A DNA stretch of 64,000 nucleotides from Blepharisma japonicum (lineage: Eukaryota; Ciliophora; Heterotrichea; Heterotrichida; Blepharismidae), in contig CATKHK010000036.1 of assembly GCA_949751835.1 (NCBI GenBank), positions 124,001 through 188,000 on the forward strand. The letters run 5' to 3'. Every line of letters begins with the position of its first letter. Within the stretch, counting starts at the first letter, position 1. Under the pieces are notes generated by a model that worked only from the letters and a program-made list of their open reading frames with translations, was not told where the DNA came from and did not search any database. A program made the position numbers and the translations under genes. This document shows positions 11,401 to 22,218 of this stretch, in pieces.

Positions 11401-14400
11401 TATTGATAAAAGACTTAGAAGGTAAATTGGAAAGCACGAATAAAAAGTATGAACAAAAATCCAAAGAACTTAACGATGAACTAAAGTTAAATCAAGATTA
11501 TTTGGAAAATCTGCAAGATGAATTAAATACATACCATCTGAGCTATTCTCAACAGCAAGATCAATTAAAAGATGCTTTAGAAGCTGCAGCACAACTCGAT
11601 AAACAAAAATCGGTTCTACAAAAAGAAATTAATGAGTTAAAGCAGACTCTTTTAGATTATGAAAAAATTGTCACAGAAAACAATAAACTAACAGCACAAG
11701 TTGAGGAACTTAAATTAGAAAAAAATAATTCGGAAAAGCTCAATGATGAACTTAGAAGGAAGTATGAAGAAATAGAAAGTCAGAAAAATGAATTAGAGAA
11801 AAATTTAGAAAAAGAAGAAAGCAATAAAAATGAGCTAAGAGAAACCATTGAATCTTTAAAAGTTGCCAAAAATGTTTTAGAAAGCGAAAAGACTGAGCTA
11901 TTAAAATCCATTGAAATATTGAAAATTAAAAAAGAAGTTTTGGAAAGCGAAAATAAAAGTCAGCAAATTGTAATAAATGAGCTCAAAATGAATATAGTTA
12001 ATTTGCAAGAAATTGAATCAGAAAAGTTTGAAATGGCGAAATATTTGGAAATTATTGAGGCAGAAAAAGAAAAATTGGCAAAGTCTAAAGAAATAATTGA
12101 AATTAAAAATAAAGAACTAACAGAAAATGAGCAGGCTAACAAAAATACAATTAATGACCTATACCAAAAACTTTCTGCTTTTGAGGAAATTAAAAGTAAT
12201 AATGATATATTATCAAGAGAATTAAAAGCCTTAAAAGTAGAAAAATCTGAATTATTAAACCAGTTCTCATTAGCAGAATCCAAAAGCAGTGAAACTAGCA
12301 AGGACTTAGATTTTTTAAGAAATAAAATTATTGAGTTCGAAGCAAAAGAAATCAAACATCAAGAGCAAAATGATCGTTTATTTAAAAATCTTCGCATGTT
12401 CGAGGCAGAAAACGGTGAGTTATCTCAAAATATACTAAATTTAGAAGGCGAAATTAAAGTTATGAATGATGAACTCAACGAAAAAAAGCAAGTTATCAGC
12501 AAACTTACTGAGGATAACAATGAAAAAAATCAAATAATTAGCAAGCTCACCGAAGATTTCAATGAAAAGATTAATGAAAAACATCAAATAATTAGCAAAC
12601 TCACTGAGGATTTCAATGTGAAGTTCAATGAAAAAAATCAAATCATTAGCGAACTTATTGATGATTTAAATGAAGAATTAAACGAAAAAAATCAAATAAT
12701 CAGTCAACTCACTGATGATTTGAAAAAAGAATCAAATGAAAAAAATCAAATCATCAGTAAACTCACTGAAGACCTAAGCAATGAGTCCAAAGAAAAAAAG
12801 CAAATTATCGAAGATTTAAACAAAGAATCAAATGAAAAAAATCTAATAATAAGTAAACTCACTGAAGATTTAAATAAAGAATCAAATGAAAAAAAGCAAA
12901 TGATTAGCAAGCTTACTGAAGATTTAAATAAAGAATCTAATGAAAAAAATCAAATCATTGGCAAATTCACTGAGGAATTAAATAAATCAAATGAAAAAAT
13001 CCAAATTATTAATAAACTCACTGAGGATTTAAATAAAGAATCTAATGATAAAAATCAAATCATTAGCAAGCTCACTGAAGAATTAACTAAATCAAATGAA
13101 AAAATCCAAATTGCTAATAAACTCACTGAGGATTTAAATAAAGAATCAAATGAAAAAAATCAAATCATCAGCAAACTAACAGAGGCTTTAAAGAAAGAAT
13201 CTATTGAAAAAAATCAAATTATCAGCAAACTAACTGAAGACTTAAATAAAGAATCCAATGAAAAAAATCAAATTATCAGCAAACTAACTGAGGATTTGGA
13301 TAAAGAATCTAATGAAAAAAATCAAATTATCAGCAAACTAACTGAGGATTTGGATAAAGAATCTAATGAAAAAAATCAAATTATCAGCAAACTCTCAGAA
13401 GACTTGAACAGCAATTCCATTGCAATGAGCAAGCTCAAAGAAACTATTTTGGAATCAGAGTCTCTCATTGAGAAATATAAATCAGATATATATAATTTCA
13501 GAAAAGATATTCAATCATATGAAGGCCAGCTAAAAATAAAAGAAGATGCCATCATAAGACTTCAAAAAGATTTAATTAATGAGCAACAAATTTCTAAATC
13601 TTTCGAAAATGAAAACATCATTCTCACACAAGAAAAGGTAAAGGAAATAGCTAAAATAAGTGAAGATCTTGAAGAAGAAAAAAAGAATAATGATTCTCTA
13701 TGCATGAAATTGATAGAAATTAAAGAAAAGCATGAATTGACTAATGAAGAAAAAGACCAGCTTTTTAATTATAATAAAAAATTAAACAAAAATATCCAGA
13801 AATTAGAAGAAGAAATAGAAAATGATAAAAGAACAATTTCTCATCAAGAGACAACTATAAATGAATTAAAAGAAGTTATTGGCTCTAATAAAGATCTTTT
13901 AAAAGACAAATTAGTTGAAGTTGAAGCCAGGCTACAAGAGGCAGAGAACCAATTAGAAGCTAAAGAAGAAATAATTGCTCAACTTAAAGAGGAAGTTAAT
14001 AATTTTGAATACAAATTAAAAAGCTTGAATGGCATGATTGAGAACCTTAAAAAAGAAAATGATAATCTGGACAAAAAAACTAAAGAAATAATGAAAACAA
14101 AAGATGAAGAAATTTCATTGAATAAGAAAAATTTTACTGATGAAAAAGCTTTATTGATTTCATATGTTGGCAGCTATAAATTGAAATTAAAGAATCTTAA
14201 AAGCTATTTAAATGATATTATAAAGGAGATGGAAGAATTTAAAGAAGAAAATAAATTAATGATATCTCAAATCATTGAAAAATGTGATAAAAGAAATAAA
14301 GAATACAGTAGTATAATATTGAGAAAGAATGAAGAAATTAAGCTAAACCAAAAAGAAATTTTGGAAGAATTTGAAAAAAATTCAGCTTTAAATGAGCAAA

Positions 14401-15989
14401 TAAATCAGCTGCATATAAAATTATACGAAGGCCAAACAAAAAGTGCGGATTGGAATGATTTAAAAGAAAATTTTGAAAAATCAATAAAAAGTTTGAGAGA
14501 AGGCAATGAAGATTTAAGGGATATAAATAAAAAAATCAGCAATGAATTAGAGGCGTGAAAGCAAAACTATGAAGAAATTTATAAGAAAAATGTTAATAAT
14601 AGGGACATAATTGAAAAATTGACAGAAGAAAACCGCAGCTTACAAATAGAAATTTCTGAAAAAAATCAAAAAATTGAAGAATCATCCAAAATTCTTTCTA
14701 GCTTTAAAGAAGAGTCAAACAATGTGAAAAATGATTTAGAAAAAGAGATAGAGCGTCTTCAATCTCTTATAGAAATCTCTCTTTCCTCAAAACCTAATGA
14801 AAATAAAGACGACTTAGAAGATGAAATCAAATATTTATCTTTAGATATCATTAAATCCAATTTAGTAACAGTGGAATCTCAAAGTGACATTCAAATTATT
14901 CGCGTATGCATTGATTCTTATATAATAATTTCTGAACTTCTAAAATCAGAGCTGTCTAATGAGCTTTCTACATCGGAAAACTTAAAAATGCTTATCAAAT
15001 TTTATAAAGAAAATATATCAAAATCTCCATCAAGGTCTCCTACCTCAGACGCAAAAGAGCCTTATATTTCGCAGCTGAAAGAACTCAAAACACAGATAAC
15101 AAACCTCGTCCAAGAAAATAAATCTCTAAAAGCTCATTCTCGCAAGGCAAGTAAAGATTTTGAAGACCCAGACCTTAATCCTTGCTCAGTCCCTATAGTA
15201 ATTGCAAAATGTGTAAAAGTAGACGGCATTAAATGGGTTCTTGTTAAAGAGTCTGATGGAAATTATATTTGGTACCAAGAAAACCAGCTTTCTTTATCTC
15301 ATGAAGTCAGTGAATCAGAAGAAGATATCGATGAAATCAAAACAGCTTTAGGAGAATACTATCAAGGGAACGTATTAAAAGCAATTTATGCACTGAAACA
15401 GCAGTCCTCAACACCAAAACATTCTGAAGTTAAAGAAAGTCAGACTGAGTGCATTTTTGGAGATGTCTTTGGAGAAATTTCACATATAAAAGATACACCT
15501 TTTGTATCAGTAGATTTCGAAAATGAGTTTGAAATATATTTGACATCAGAAATGGAGTCTGAATCAAATTATTCAAGTAACTTGAAATCTGATTTAGAAA
15601 AAATTAGATATGAACTAGAAAAAAAGACCATAAAATATTTAGAAAAAAAGAGAAGACTTAAGCTAAATCAAGAACAGATAGAAATATTAAAACAACAAAT
15701 CAGAGAAAATGACAACAAACTTAAGTTGAATCAAGAAGAGGTTGAAAAATTAAAACAGCAAATCAGAGAAAATGATATCAAACAAAAGCAGCTAGAATCT
15801 ATAGATTTGAATTATTTGAAAAATCTATTTTCAGAGCTCATCAAAGGCACTCCACCTTTGACAAATGACATTGAAAGAATTGTGACAATATTTTACAAAA
15901 TTTTGAATTTTTCTCAAAGCGAAGAAGATAACATACAAAATGAAAGGAGGAATAAGCGATCAAAGAGTATTATTAGTCTGTTTCGATAA
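8463..15989 (+). CDS. Giant coiled-coil protein with 18-residue tandem repeats
   Basis: One continuous frame of 2,508 residues once four UGA codons (8805, 8892, 9339, 14556) are read as Trp. The first 140 residues are polar and less helical. Residues about 150-2190 are almost entirely Lys/Glu/Leu/Asn coiled coil with a short Ser/Pro-rich break near residues 360-440. Residues about 1340-1655 are 18 tandem copies of an 18-residue unit (NEKNQIISKLTEDLNKES). Near residues 2240-2275 a compact beta-rich stretch (KWVLVKESDGNYIWY) interrupts the helix, followed by more coiled coil and a basic end. Such proteins are typical of basal bodies, cortical fibres or tethers; no specific orthologue is recognised. 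It stops at TAA. Confidence 0.9.
12475..13430 (+). repeat. 54-bp coding minisatellite (18 units)
   Basis: This in-frame array encodes about 18 copies of an 18-residue unit with consensus NEKNQIISKLTEDLNKES. A few units are shortened to 14 or 17 residues. Two adjacent units, 13261-13314 and 13315-13368, are identical at every base, and the next 25 bases also match, showing recent unequal duplication. The outer units are more diverged. It lies inside the giant coiled-coil gene. Confidence 0.93.
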
Positions 15990-16369
15990 ATAAATTTCTT
16001 TTAAAAAAATAAATAAAACTTAAAATTTCAATTTCAGCTTGGCCGTTTTGAGAGAAAGTAGTTGAATAAAAAATATAAATTGAGTAATTAAGGCAAAGTT
16101 TATATTTTTGTAATATCTTTTTTTTTGTTGAAATAATTTATTCAAAATAAGAAAAGCCGTGCTTTATAAATAAAACTTTTTTATTATAATATTTTTTGAG
16201 TTTTTGCATTGAAATGATGATATTCGTGTTTTCGGCGTGGCTTATTTCCTATAGAGAATAGCTTGATAGACTCAACAGCAAAACATTAAAGCATCTTAAC
16301 TGATCTCAAAAATTATTTTTAAACCACCAAAGTGTTAATTTGGTATAAACTGTATAATTTTCTCTGTTC
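15990..16369 (-). pseudogene. Relic of the 3' end of an F-box-like family gene
   Basis: On the minus strand, about 16010-16075 reads FYSTTFSQNGQAEIEIL, matching the C-termini of the two downstream family members (FYSTISSTGGLAEVGLF and VYSSTSEEGDFEIGIL). Upstream bases to about 16150 keep faint similarity but are broken in every frame. No N-terminal part of the gene is found nearby, so only a tail remains. The rest of the stretch is AT-rich. A weak box C/D-like pattern (ATGATGA near 16213, CTGA near 16299) is mentioned in the findings only. Confidence 0.45.
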
Positions 16370-16567
16370 ATGCTTAACACCTTTCTTAATAAGATTAGCT
16401 GTCTTGAAAAGAGAAATAATGAGATCTGCAATGTGGGCGTGCTCTGGTTGACTCATGGTAGCAGAATTGATATATGGATTAAAGTAGCAGACTTTTGTGA
16501 AGCATATGATGTAGGGCAGAAGCCCGACTCTAGTTGCGTAGAGCGAAAAGAGCTTACAGATTTTTAG
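16370..16567 (+). CDS. Weak ORF, possibly part of a decayed gene
   Basis: A 65-codon frame with plausible amino-acid composition (segments IDIWIKVADFCEAYD and KPDSSCVERKEL). After its TAG the same frame continues in a protein-like way (SLDFNKAAGFVISSGTEI) before another stop. That suggests either an eroded gene or chance. No family is recognised and no 15-nt intron removes the stop. Treat it as doubtful. Confidence 0.2.
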   Translation: MLNTFLNKISCLEKRNNEICNVGVLWLTHGSRIDIWIKVADFCEAYDVGQKPDSSCVERKELTDF

Positions 16568-16640
16568 AGCCTTGACTTCAATAAGGCAGCTGGATTTGTG
16601 ATCTCATCAGGAACAGAAATTTAAACAGTTTATAGCAAAT

Positions 16641-17045
16641 TTGATATTTGAAATGTTAGAGTATTTTATAATTTTTTTAATTCACTTTCGAGTCTCTAGT
16701 CACCGAAAATATGCTATATTAGCAAATATGATTGAATTTAAGAAAGAATTAGTCCATGACTTATTTCCTCTTGATTTGCCTTATTCAATGGAAACTGAAC
16801 TAGCAAAAGTTGGGATAAGAATTTTTCAGATAAATGAAGCTCAATATGATTTTCAAATTACTAGAGGCCCTTTAAAACTCCTTGCATATATGGAAAGTGA
16901 AATTTGATATGAAATTTCTTATCTTAGCTACGTGGAAGATGATGGAAATCAAGCGATATTTTATACATCATTAAGGCAAGAACCTATAATATCAAGTTCA
17001 AGAATTATAAACAGCAGATTTGCATTATTTTCTGCATCAGGATAA
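16641..17045 (+). CDS. Hypothetical small protein
   Basis: A 134-codon frame with UGA at 16905 read as Trp, ending at TAA. A more natural start may be the ATG at 16728 (MIEFKKELVHDLF), giving about 105 residues, because the first 29 residues look like translated AT-rich spacer. The body (segments FQITRGPLKLLAYMESEIWY and IFYTSLRQEPI) resembles folded protein rather than noise. No recognised domain. Confidence 0.4.
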
Positions 17046-17268
17046 CCCATATTAATGATTGTTAAGAAGGTATGGCTTTTAATCGATCAGGAGCTTTTAA
17101 AAATTTCTGATGATTTTTTTGTGAATTACAATTTAAATAATAATTAATTCTTTTTCTAACTATAAATAGCATTTTTTAAATAAAATTTTTTACAAAACTT
17201 AAAGTAAAATCAATTTAAGAGAAGAATATATGATCAAAGTAGAAATAAATTACTTTAAAATTTATTGA

Positions 17269-18486
17269 TTAAAACTTAAAAAGACCAACTTCAGCTAGAC
17301 CACCTGTAGAGCTAATAGTTGAGTAAAAGATATAAGGATAAGAAAAATTTAGTACTTTGATGCTTATATAAATTTTTTTACGAATAATTGCCTTTGATTC
17401 TCCAACTATAAATAATGCAAATCCATATTCACCCAATACTCTATCAATATAAAGAATCAAAATGTAGTTACCATCAATTAAGATATTCTGAATTTCATCT
17501 TCAAATTCATATTGATGGTTGCAGCATGAATCTGTTAGTCGATAAGTTCTATTTGTCATAAAAAACATATGATTTTGAATTTCAAACACTTTTATGTCTA
17601 AAGGTATAAACTCAATTCAGAAAGGTCATACTTTGTTCCTTCAACCACTCTTTTTCTTCCTAGTGTATATTATAAGTTTTTCTGTTTCTTTATCTGCTCA
17701 GAACTCAGGAAGATCATTAACAGATTTTGAGCACTCACACAATAATTTTATAGAGTAAGGTTCTATAAGATAAAATTTATCATTAATAATTGCTACGAAG
17801 GAATCATTTTTTCAAGGGAGAGTTTTATATTTTTGTATTGCTCCTAATTTTCTATTTGAAATAATTTCGCCATTATTTATCATATAAATAATTTGATCTG
17901 AAAAACATAAAACAAGAAAATTTGCTTTTGGTAAATAAAACATTTTTGATACCGTATAAAAATCAAATTCCCTAATTTCAAGATCACTGATTTCCTCATT
18001 TTTATATATATGCTTCATCCTATTATTCGTTAGCATTAATGCAAGATATTCGCTTTCATAGGCATATGCATGAATTGCAAATTCGATATGCACGAGGTTA
18101 GAACATTTTATAATTTTTTGATTTTCGCTTTCAGGTCTCCAAAAAACTATTTGACCATCTAGAATAAGCTTTAATTCAGGCAAAGGGTTAAGCGAAGATT
18201 CAAGAAAATATATTGAATGGCTTGAAGTTATATTTATTCTTTTTGGATAATTTTCATTAAAGCACATCATTCTCATTTGATGATACAATCACCTCTCTCG
18301 AGGTCCTATTTCTATAGTAAAATTTGGCATAGTTCTAAATATTTTTTGTGAAATTCTTGAGCTTCAAAGTTTATGAAAATATTGGTTTACGCCAAAAAGA
18401 CTTGCAATTTCTTTTGCTGATAAAAAATTTGTTATTTCATCAATGATATTAATTCCAAATTTTTCAATCGGCAGATTTCTTTCCAT
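17269..18486 (-). CDS. F-box-like / beta-propeller-like protein, intact copy
   Basis: A 405-residue protein when several UGA codons are read as Trp; it ends at TAA. Residues about 5-45 (IDEITNFLSAKEIASLFGV followed by NQYFHKLW) have the helix pattern of an F-box: a leading amphipathic helix, a Leu-rich turn and a terminal Trp. The remainder is beta-rich with repeating short blades (KLILDGQIVFWRPES, FLVLCFSDQIIYMINNG), suggesting an irregular propeller. F-box proteins recruit substrates to SCF ubiquitin ligases; that role is inferred here. It is the intact member of a local family, followed 110 bp upstream (higher coordinates) by a second copy in the same orientation. Confidence 0.78.
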
Positions 18487-18595
18487 TTTATTTATGTATT
18501 AACAGCATTAAATGGATTATAATTAAATCTATTAATTTGAATTTTAGCAAAAAAATATATGTTAATTGAACATAAGTTTAAAGAAAATAGCTCAA

Positions 18596-19799
18596 TTAAA
18601 ACTTTAAAATACCTATCTCGAAATCTCCTTCTTCTGAAGTAGAAGAGTAAACTATATAAGGAAAAGCAAAGCTTAGCACTTTGATATTGTATGGCAATCA
18701 CTTGAGAGCTATATGATTTGTTTCACCGTCTATAAATAGCTGAATTAAATGATTATTTTGTGAGCTTATGCAGTGGGCTAAAATGTAAATACCACTCTGT
18801 AAGACATTTTCAAGATTCTGTGCTATGGTTACAGCACTGATCTATGAGTATATTTCTATCGACTAAAATATAAAGGTGGTCATTAGTCTTAAACATCTTT
18901 GTACCTTGCTCAACGAAATCTATTCAATTTGGATTTACTTTTTTAACCCAGCCACTATTTTTCTTTCCAGTCTGGAATATATATTTTTTGGATTCTTCGT
19001 CAATTCAGAAATCAGGTGTTCTCTTAAGGGCAGGACCGGAATAATTGCACAATAATTTTCTTCCCCAAGTATCATCGATGTATAATAAGTTTTCATTTAT
19101 TACTGCAATAAATGAGTTATTTGCTCAAGGCACTATCTGATATTTTCCCATTAATCCAAGCTTGATATTTGTAGAAATATTGCCACTATAATCCATAAAA
19201 ACTATTTTTTTTGAGCACTGCATGACAAGTCTTGAAGATTTCAGCAAGAAAAACATTTGTGATATTTTTTCGTAATTAATATCTCTTATTTGAAACTCAT
19301 TGATTTCCACATTATTACATATGTGCTTTACTTTGCCATTTTCAAGCAGTAATGCAAGATGACCATCTTCATAAGCGCAGGCTTGGATTGGATATTCTAA
19401 ATCTGAGATATTTGAGCATCTTATAATTTTTTTATTGGCGCTTTCAGGCTTTCATAAATTTATTTGACCATCTAAAAATAATTTAATTTCAGGCTCTGGT
19501 GTAAAAGATATATAGAGGACGTATATTTCATTATCTGAAGTTATTTTTGTAGTTTTTGGGTAATTTATATTTTGACACGTCACTCTTATTTGAAGATGGA
19601 GCCATTTTTCCCTAGGCTCCATAGCTAAGGTAAAGTCTGGAAATGCTTGAAATATTTTTTGTGAAATTCTTGAATTTCAAAGTTTGTGGAAAGATTGGTT
19701 TATACCAAATAGGCTAACGATCTCTAAAGGCGTTAAAAAGTCTGCAATATGATCAAGAATATTGATTCCAATTTTATCAATTGTCAGCATGTTTTCCAT
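18596..19799 (-). pseudogene. F-box-like / propeller-like paralogue with one frameshift
   Basis: Colinear along its whole length with the neighbouring 405-residue gene (same F-box-like start with LGVNQ/FGINQ and a KLW-type Trp; same ILKF/LFKF end). The total length is 1 modulo 3. The frame holds from the ATG at 19799 to about 18825, where one extra base relative to the paralogue moves the last ~70 codons (segments SGIYILAHCISSQ and SFAFPYIVYSSTSEE) out of frame. A GT...AG stretch of 15 nt lies at this point, but removing it does not restore the frame. Either a very young pseudogene or a gene with an altered C-terminus. GGCTTATAA precedes the ATG. Confidence 0.65.
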
Positions 19800-20440
19800 T
19801 TTTATAAGCCATAAGAGATGACGGGTATGATTGCTAAAAAATGTTTAGTTAGCCTCGTTCATGTGAGTACTTACCAAAAATTTATTATTTAGATATTTTA
19901 ATTTATTTTCTCCTGTGTGCAGCTAGCATGATATGAATGCTGATAATCATTCAATAGATTGACTTAAAAATAAATTATTATCAGGTATTATTCCAAAAAT
20001 TTGTCTTCTGTTTCTCCTATTAATCCTTGCTATAATAATACCGTAGCTCATAATGATAGAGATTTCTAATGAATTGTTTTATTTACTTTTATTGATGGAA
20101 ACTATAGCATAAATAAAAAATATATAAAGAGAAAGCAAATTAAAAGTTTATAATTCAACATATAGCTATATTTATTATCTATTATTTATTTATATAGAAA
20201 TCAGACAAAATCCGAAAATGTTTAAATTTCTCAGAAGGAGAAGTATATAAAATCAAAATGACGAAAAAATCCCTATTTTCGTTTTAAGAATATCATTAGA
20301 TTTGCCCAGAAATTATTTTTAAATTCATTCATTTAGCGTTTAGAAAACACTACAATTGTAATTAAATGTGCTGTGCTTAAAATTTTAATTTTTATTTCAT
20401 CTGCTAAATGAATTCTTTAATTACAATTTCTAATACATTT
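19800..20440. other. Intergenic, AT-rich
   Basis: About 640 bp. The best frame is a 42-codon minus-strand ORF (about 19923-20051, starting MSYGIIIARINRR), which I cannot support. No repeats or RNA genes seen. Confidence 0.4.
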
Positions 20441-20716
20441 TTAGATGCTATCTACAATTTTGTCTGATATTTCAGCAGTATTTTGTATGCTTTTAAGTTT
20501 TTTTCTTTCCTCAAATGAAGGAATAGATGGAATCTCCACTCCAATTCTTTTTTTGAAGTTACTGGGTTCACTTGCTCCAGGTCTTGGGAGAATTTTATTT
20601 TCAGGTCGATGATCTCGGACTATTCTATTCATCGTTATTCCTTGGCTATTCAAGAGCTGTCCAGGGTTTACTTGATCTTGGAGTTTTCTTAGAAATCCTT
20701 CACGGCTATTTAACAT
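20441..20716 (-). CDS. Hypothetical 91-residue polar protein
   Basis: A complete ATG-to-TAA frame with no UGA. The N-terminus (REGFLRKLQDQVNPGQLL) could form an amphipathic helix. The middle is Pro/Arg-rich (RDHRPENKILPRPGASEPS) and the end is Lys/Ile-rich and helical. No signal peptide, membrane segment or known domain. Composition resembles small linear-motif proteins or small ciliary proteins. ATAAATAA precedes the ATG. Confidence 0.6.
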   Translation of the reverse strand: MLNSREGFLRKLQDQVNPGQLLNSQGITMNRIVRDHRPENKILPRPGASEPSNFKKRIGVEIPSIPSFEERKKLKSIQNTAEISDKIVDSI

Positions 20717-21027
20717 TTATTTATGGCTATTAAAAGTAGTCAGCATTATTGTTATTGAGCGTTACTCAATATAATTTAAAACCCGCTGTAAGATTGTTAC
20801 AAATTCACATTATACAAGTTATCAATCCTAATAGAACCTACATAAATAATTTAAGCAAAAATGCACGATAAATGAAACAATCCACTACTATAACACTTAA
20901 CACTAAAAAACAAAATAGAATTGAAAAATATTTAAAGAAAAGTTTAACTGAATTAATTGTACTTAAAATCCAATTTATATCCGATATTATCAAATTCAAT
21001 TTTCTTATAAAATGTTATAAATATAAA

Positions 21028-21189
21028 ATGGACTCTCAAAAAGACTACGACACTGACGAAGAATATAATCCTGAACTCAGAGAAGACTTTATGAATATTG
21101 AAGAGATATCAAAATCCTCAGCCCTTCTTGTCGACTCTCACTTCTGGAACGACTTTGGAGATCTTTTCGACGAAGAAGACTTCACATAG
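21028..21189 (+). CDS. Very acidic 53-residue protein
   Basis: I chose the ATG at 21028 because the frame upstream is Lys/Ile-rich translated spacer, while from this point it is strongly acidic. The tail reads DSHFWNDFGDLFDEEDFT and ends at TAG, only 33 bp from the convergent Rpn13 gene. The Trp in an acidic context ending in EEDF loosely recalls Sem1/DSS1 (proteasome subunit Rpn15), which has an HxWEDNW...EDDF segment, but the second acidic Trp motif and the C-terminal helix are absent. That identity is speculation. Confidence 0.5.
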   Translation: MDSQKDYDTDEEYNPELREDFMNIEEISKSSALLVDSHFWNDFGDLFDEEDFT

Positions 21190-21222
21190 CTTTAATTAAT
21201 GAAATCTCTAATCTAATACTTA

Positions 21223-22038
21223 TTATTCCCTTCTGTTTGCGTCTGCTTTCCTTTGTATAGCTTTAATTAAAGCATCAAGAACTAAATAATTCTTACAATC
21301 GCCGTATTCATTCATGGGCGGAATGTATTGATGAAGTCCTAATGAACTTATCACAGCATGTCCTGCTTCGCTATTTATGGCAGCAGAAATCACTTTTAAA
21401 GCTTGCTGAAGCTGAGGGCTTAGGAGATTTTCTCGTAAAAAATCAATTGAGTTTTGTCCTTCAGGCAAATGTCTGGGTAAAGGTTACGGGATTAAAACTT
21501 CTTGAAGTTCAGGGTCCTGGGAAAGAGAATCGAGGACTTCCGGGGTCAGAATTTTATCAAGAGATGGGGTATGCTCGAGACGGCCTTGAGAAAATTGAGC
21601 TAAAATCTGAGCAAGAGGATTGGTGTTGCTGGGCTGAGGTCTTTGAGGCTCTGGGATTGAAGCAGGCTGAGGATCATCGTTGATTTCTTGATTTTTTATG
21701 ATATCGTCAATTGATTTGCAGATATCTGGATCTTTTGAGGAATCCGGGTCTTGAAGCCAATAGAAGGCTCTCTCTCCAGAGTATTCAAGCAAATAAACTC
21801 TGCTTTTTGTCTGTACAACTTTAGAGAATCCGTCAAAAGAAAATACTACTATATCTTCTTCAATGTTCCCAGTAGTCAGATCAACCCATTGAAAATGTGT
21901 CATCCCTTGATCATCTAAACTAAGTCTTATTTTTCCTTTCCTCGGATCTGGCTTTACTTTTCCTTCAACTTGCATCATGCGGCCTGCAAAACACTCAAAT
22001 TTGATACTTTCATTTCTGAGCTGTACAGACTCTGACAT
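21223..22038 (-). CDS. RPN13: Proteasomal ubiquitin receptor Rpn13/ADRM1
   Basis: A 266-residue protein joined from 21488-22038 and 21223-21472 across a 15-nt intron. Residues about 10-115 form the Pru domain (FECFAGRMMQVEGKVKPDPRKG, here shown only in part as RMMQVEGKVKPDPRKGKIRL, then HFQWVDL and an ERAFYWLQDP-type strand), which binds ubiquitin and Rpn2 on the 19S particle. After a Pro/Gln linker, residues about 165-255 form the DEUBAD-type domain (LIPHLPEGQ, SPQLQQAL) that binds the deubiquitinase UCH37. Splicing restores the conserved LxPHLPxG sequence, which supports the intron. It stops at TAA. It is convergent with the small acidic gene. Confidence 0.95.
21473..21487 (-). other. 15-nt spliceosomal intron in RPN13
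   Basis: Sense sequence GTAACCTTTACCCAG. It contains an in-frame UAA, and removal joins codons into Ile-Pro-His-Leu-Pro, matching Rpn13 family sequence. The length of exactly 15 nt is the hallmark of heterotrich (Stentor, Blepharisma) introns. Confidence 0.95.
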
Positions 22039-22218
22039 CTAAATTATTTAAATTAGAATAAACATAATTTTTAATTCTAATATATTTAATTAAATATAGC
22101 ATATTTATAAAATAATCAAGCTAAAAGATACATAAATTCTTCAGACATTTTCGTTTTTTTACAGTTTTTTTAGATTTAATTCTTTTAATAATTTATTATT
22201 GGTTTATACAGATTTTCA

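Noticed and set aside
18800-18830. 15-nt GT...AG stretch at the frameshift of the second F-box-like copy
   Set aside because: Removing 15 nt does not change the frame and creates an immediate UAA; it does not rescue the C-terminus.
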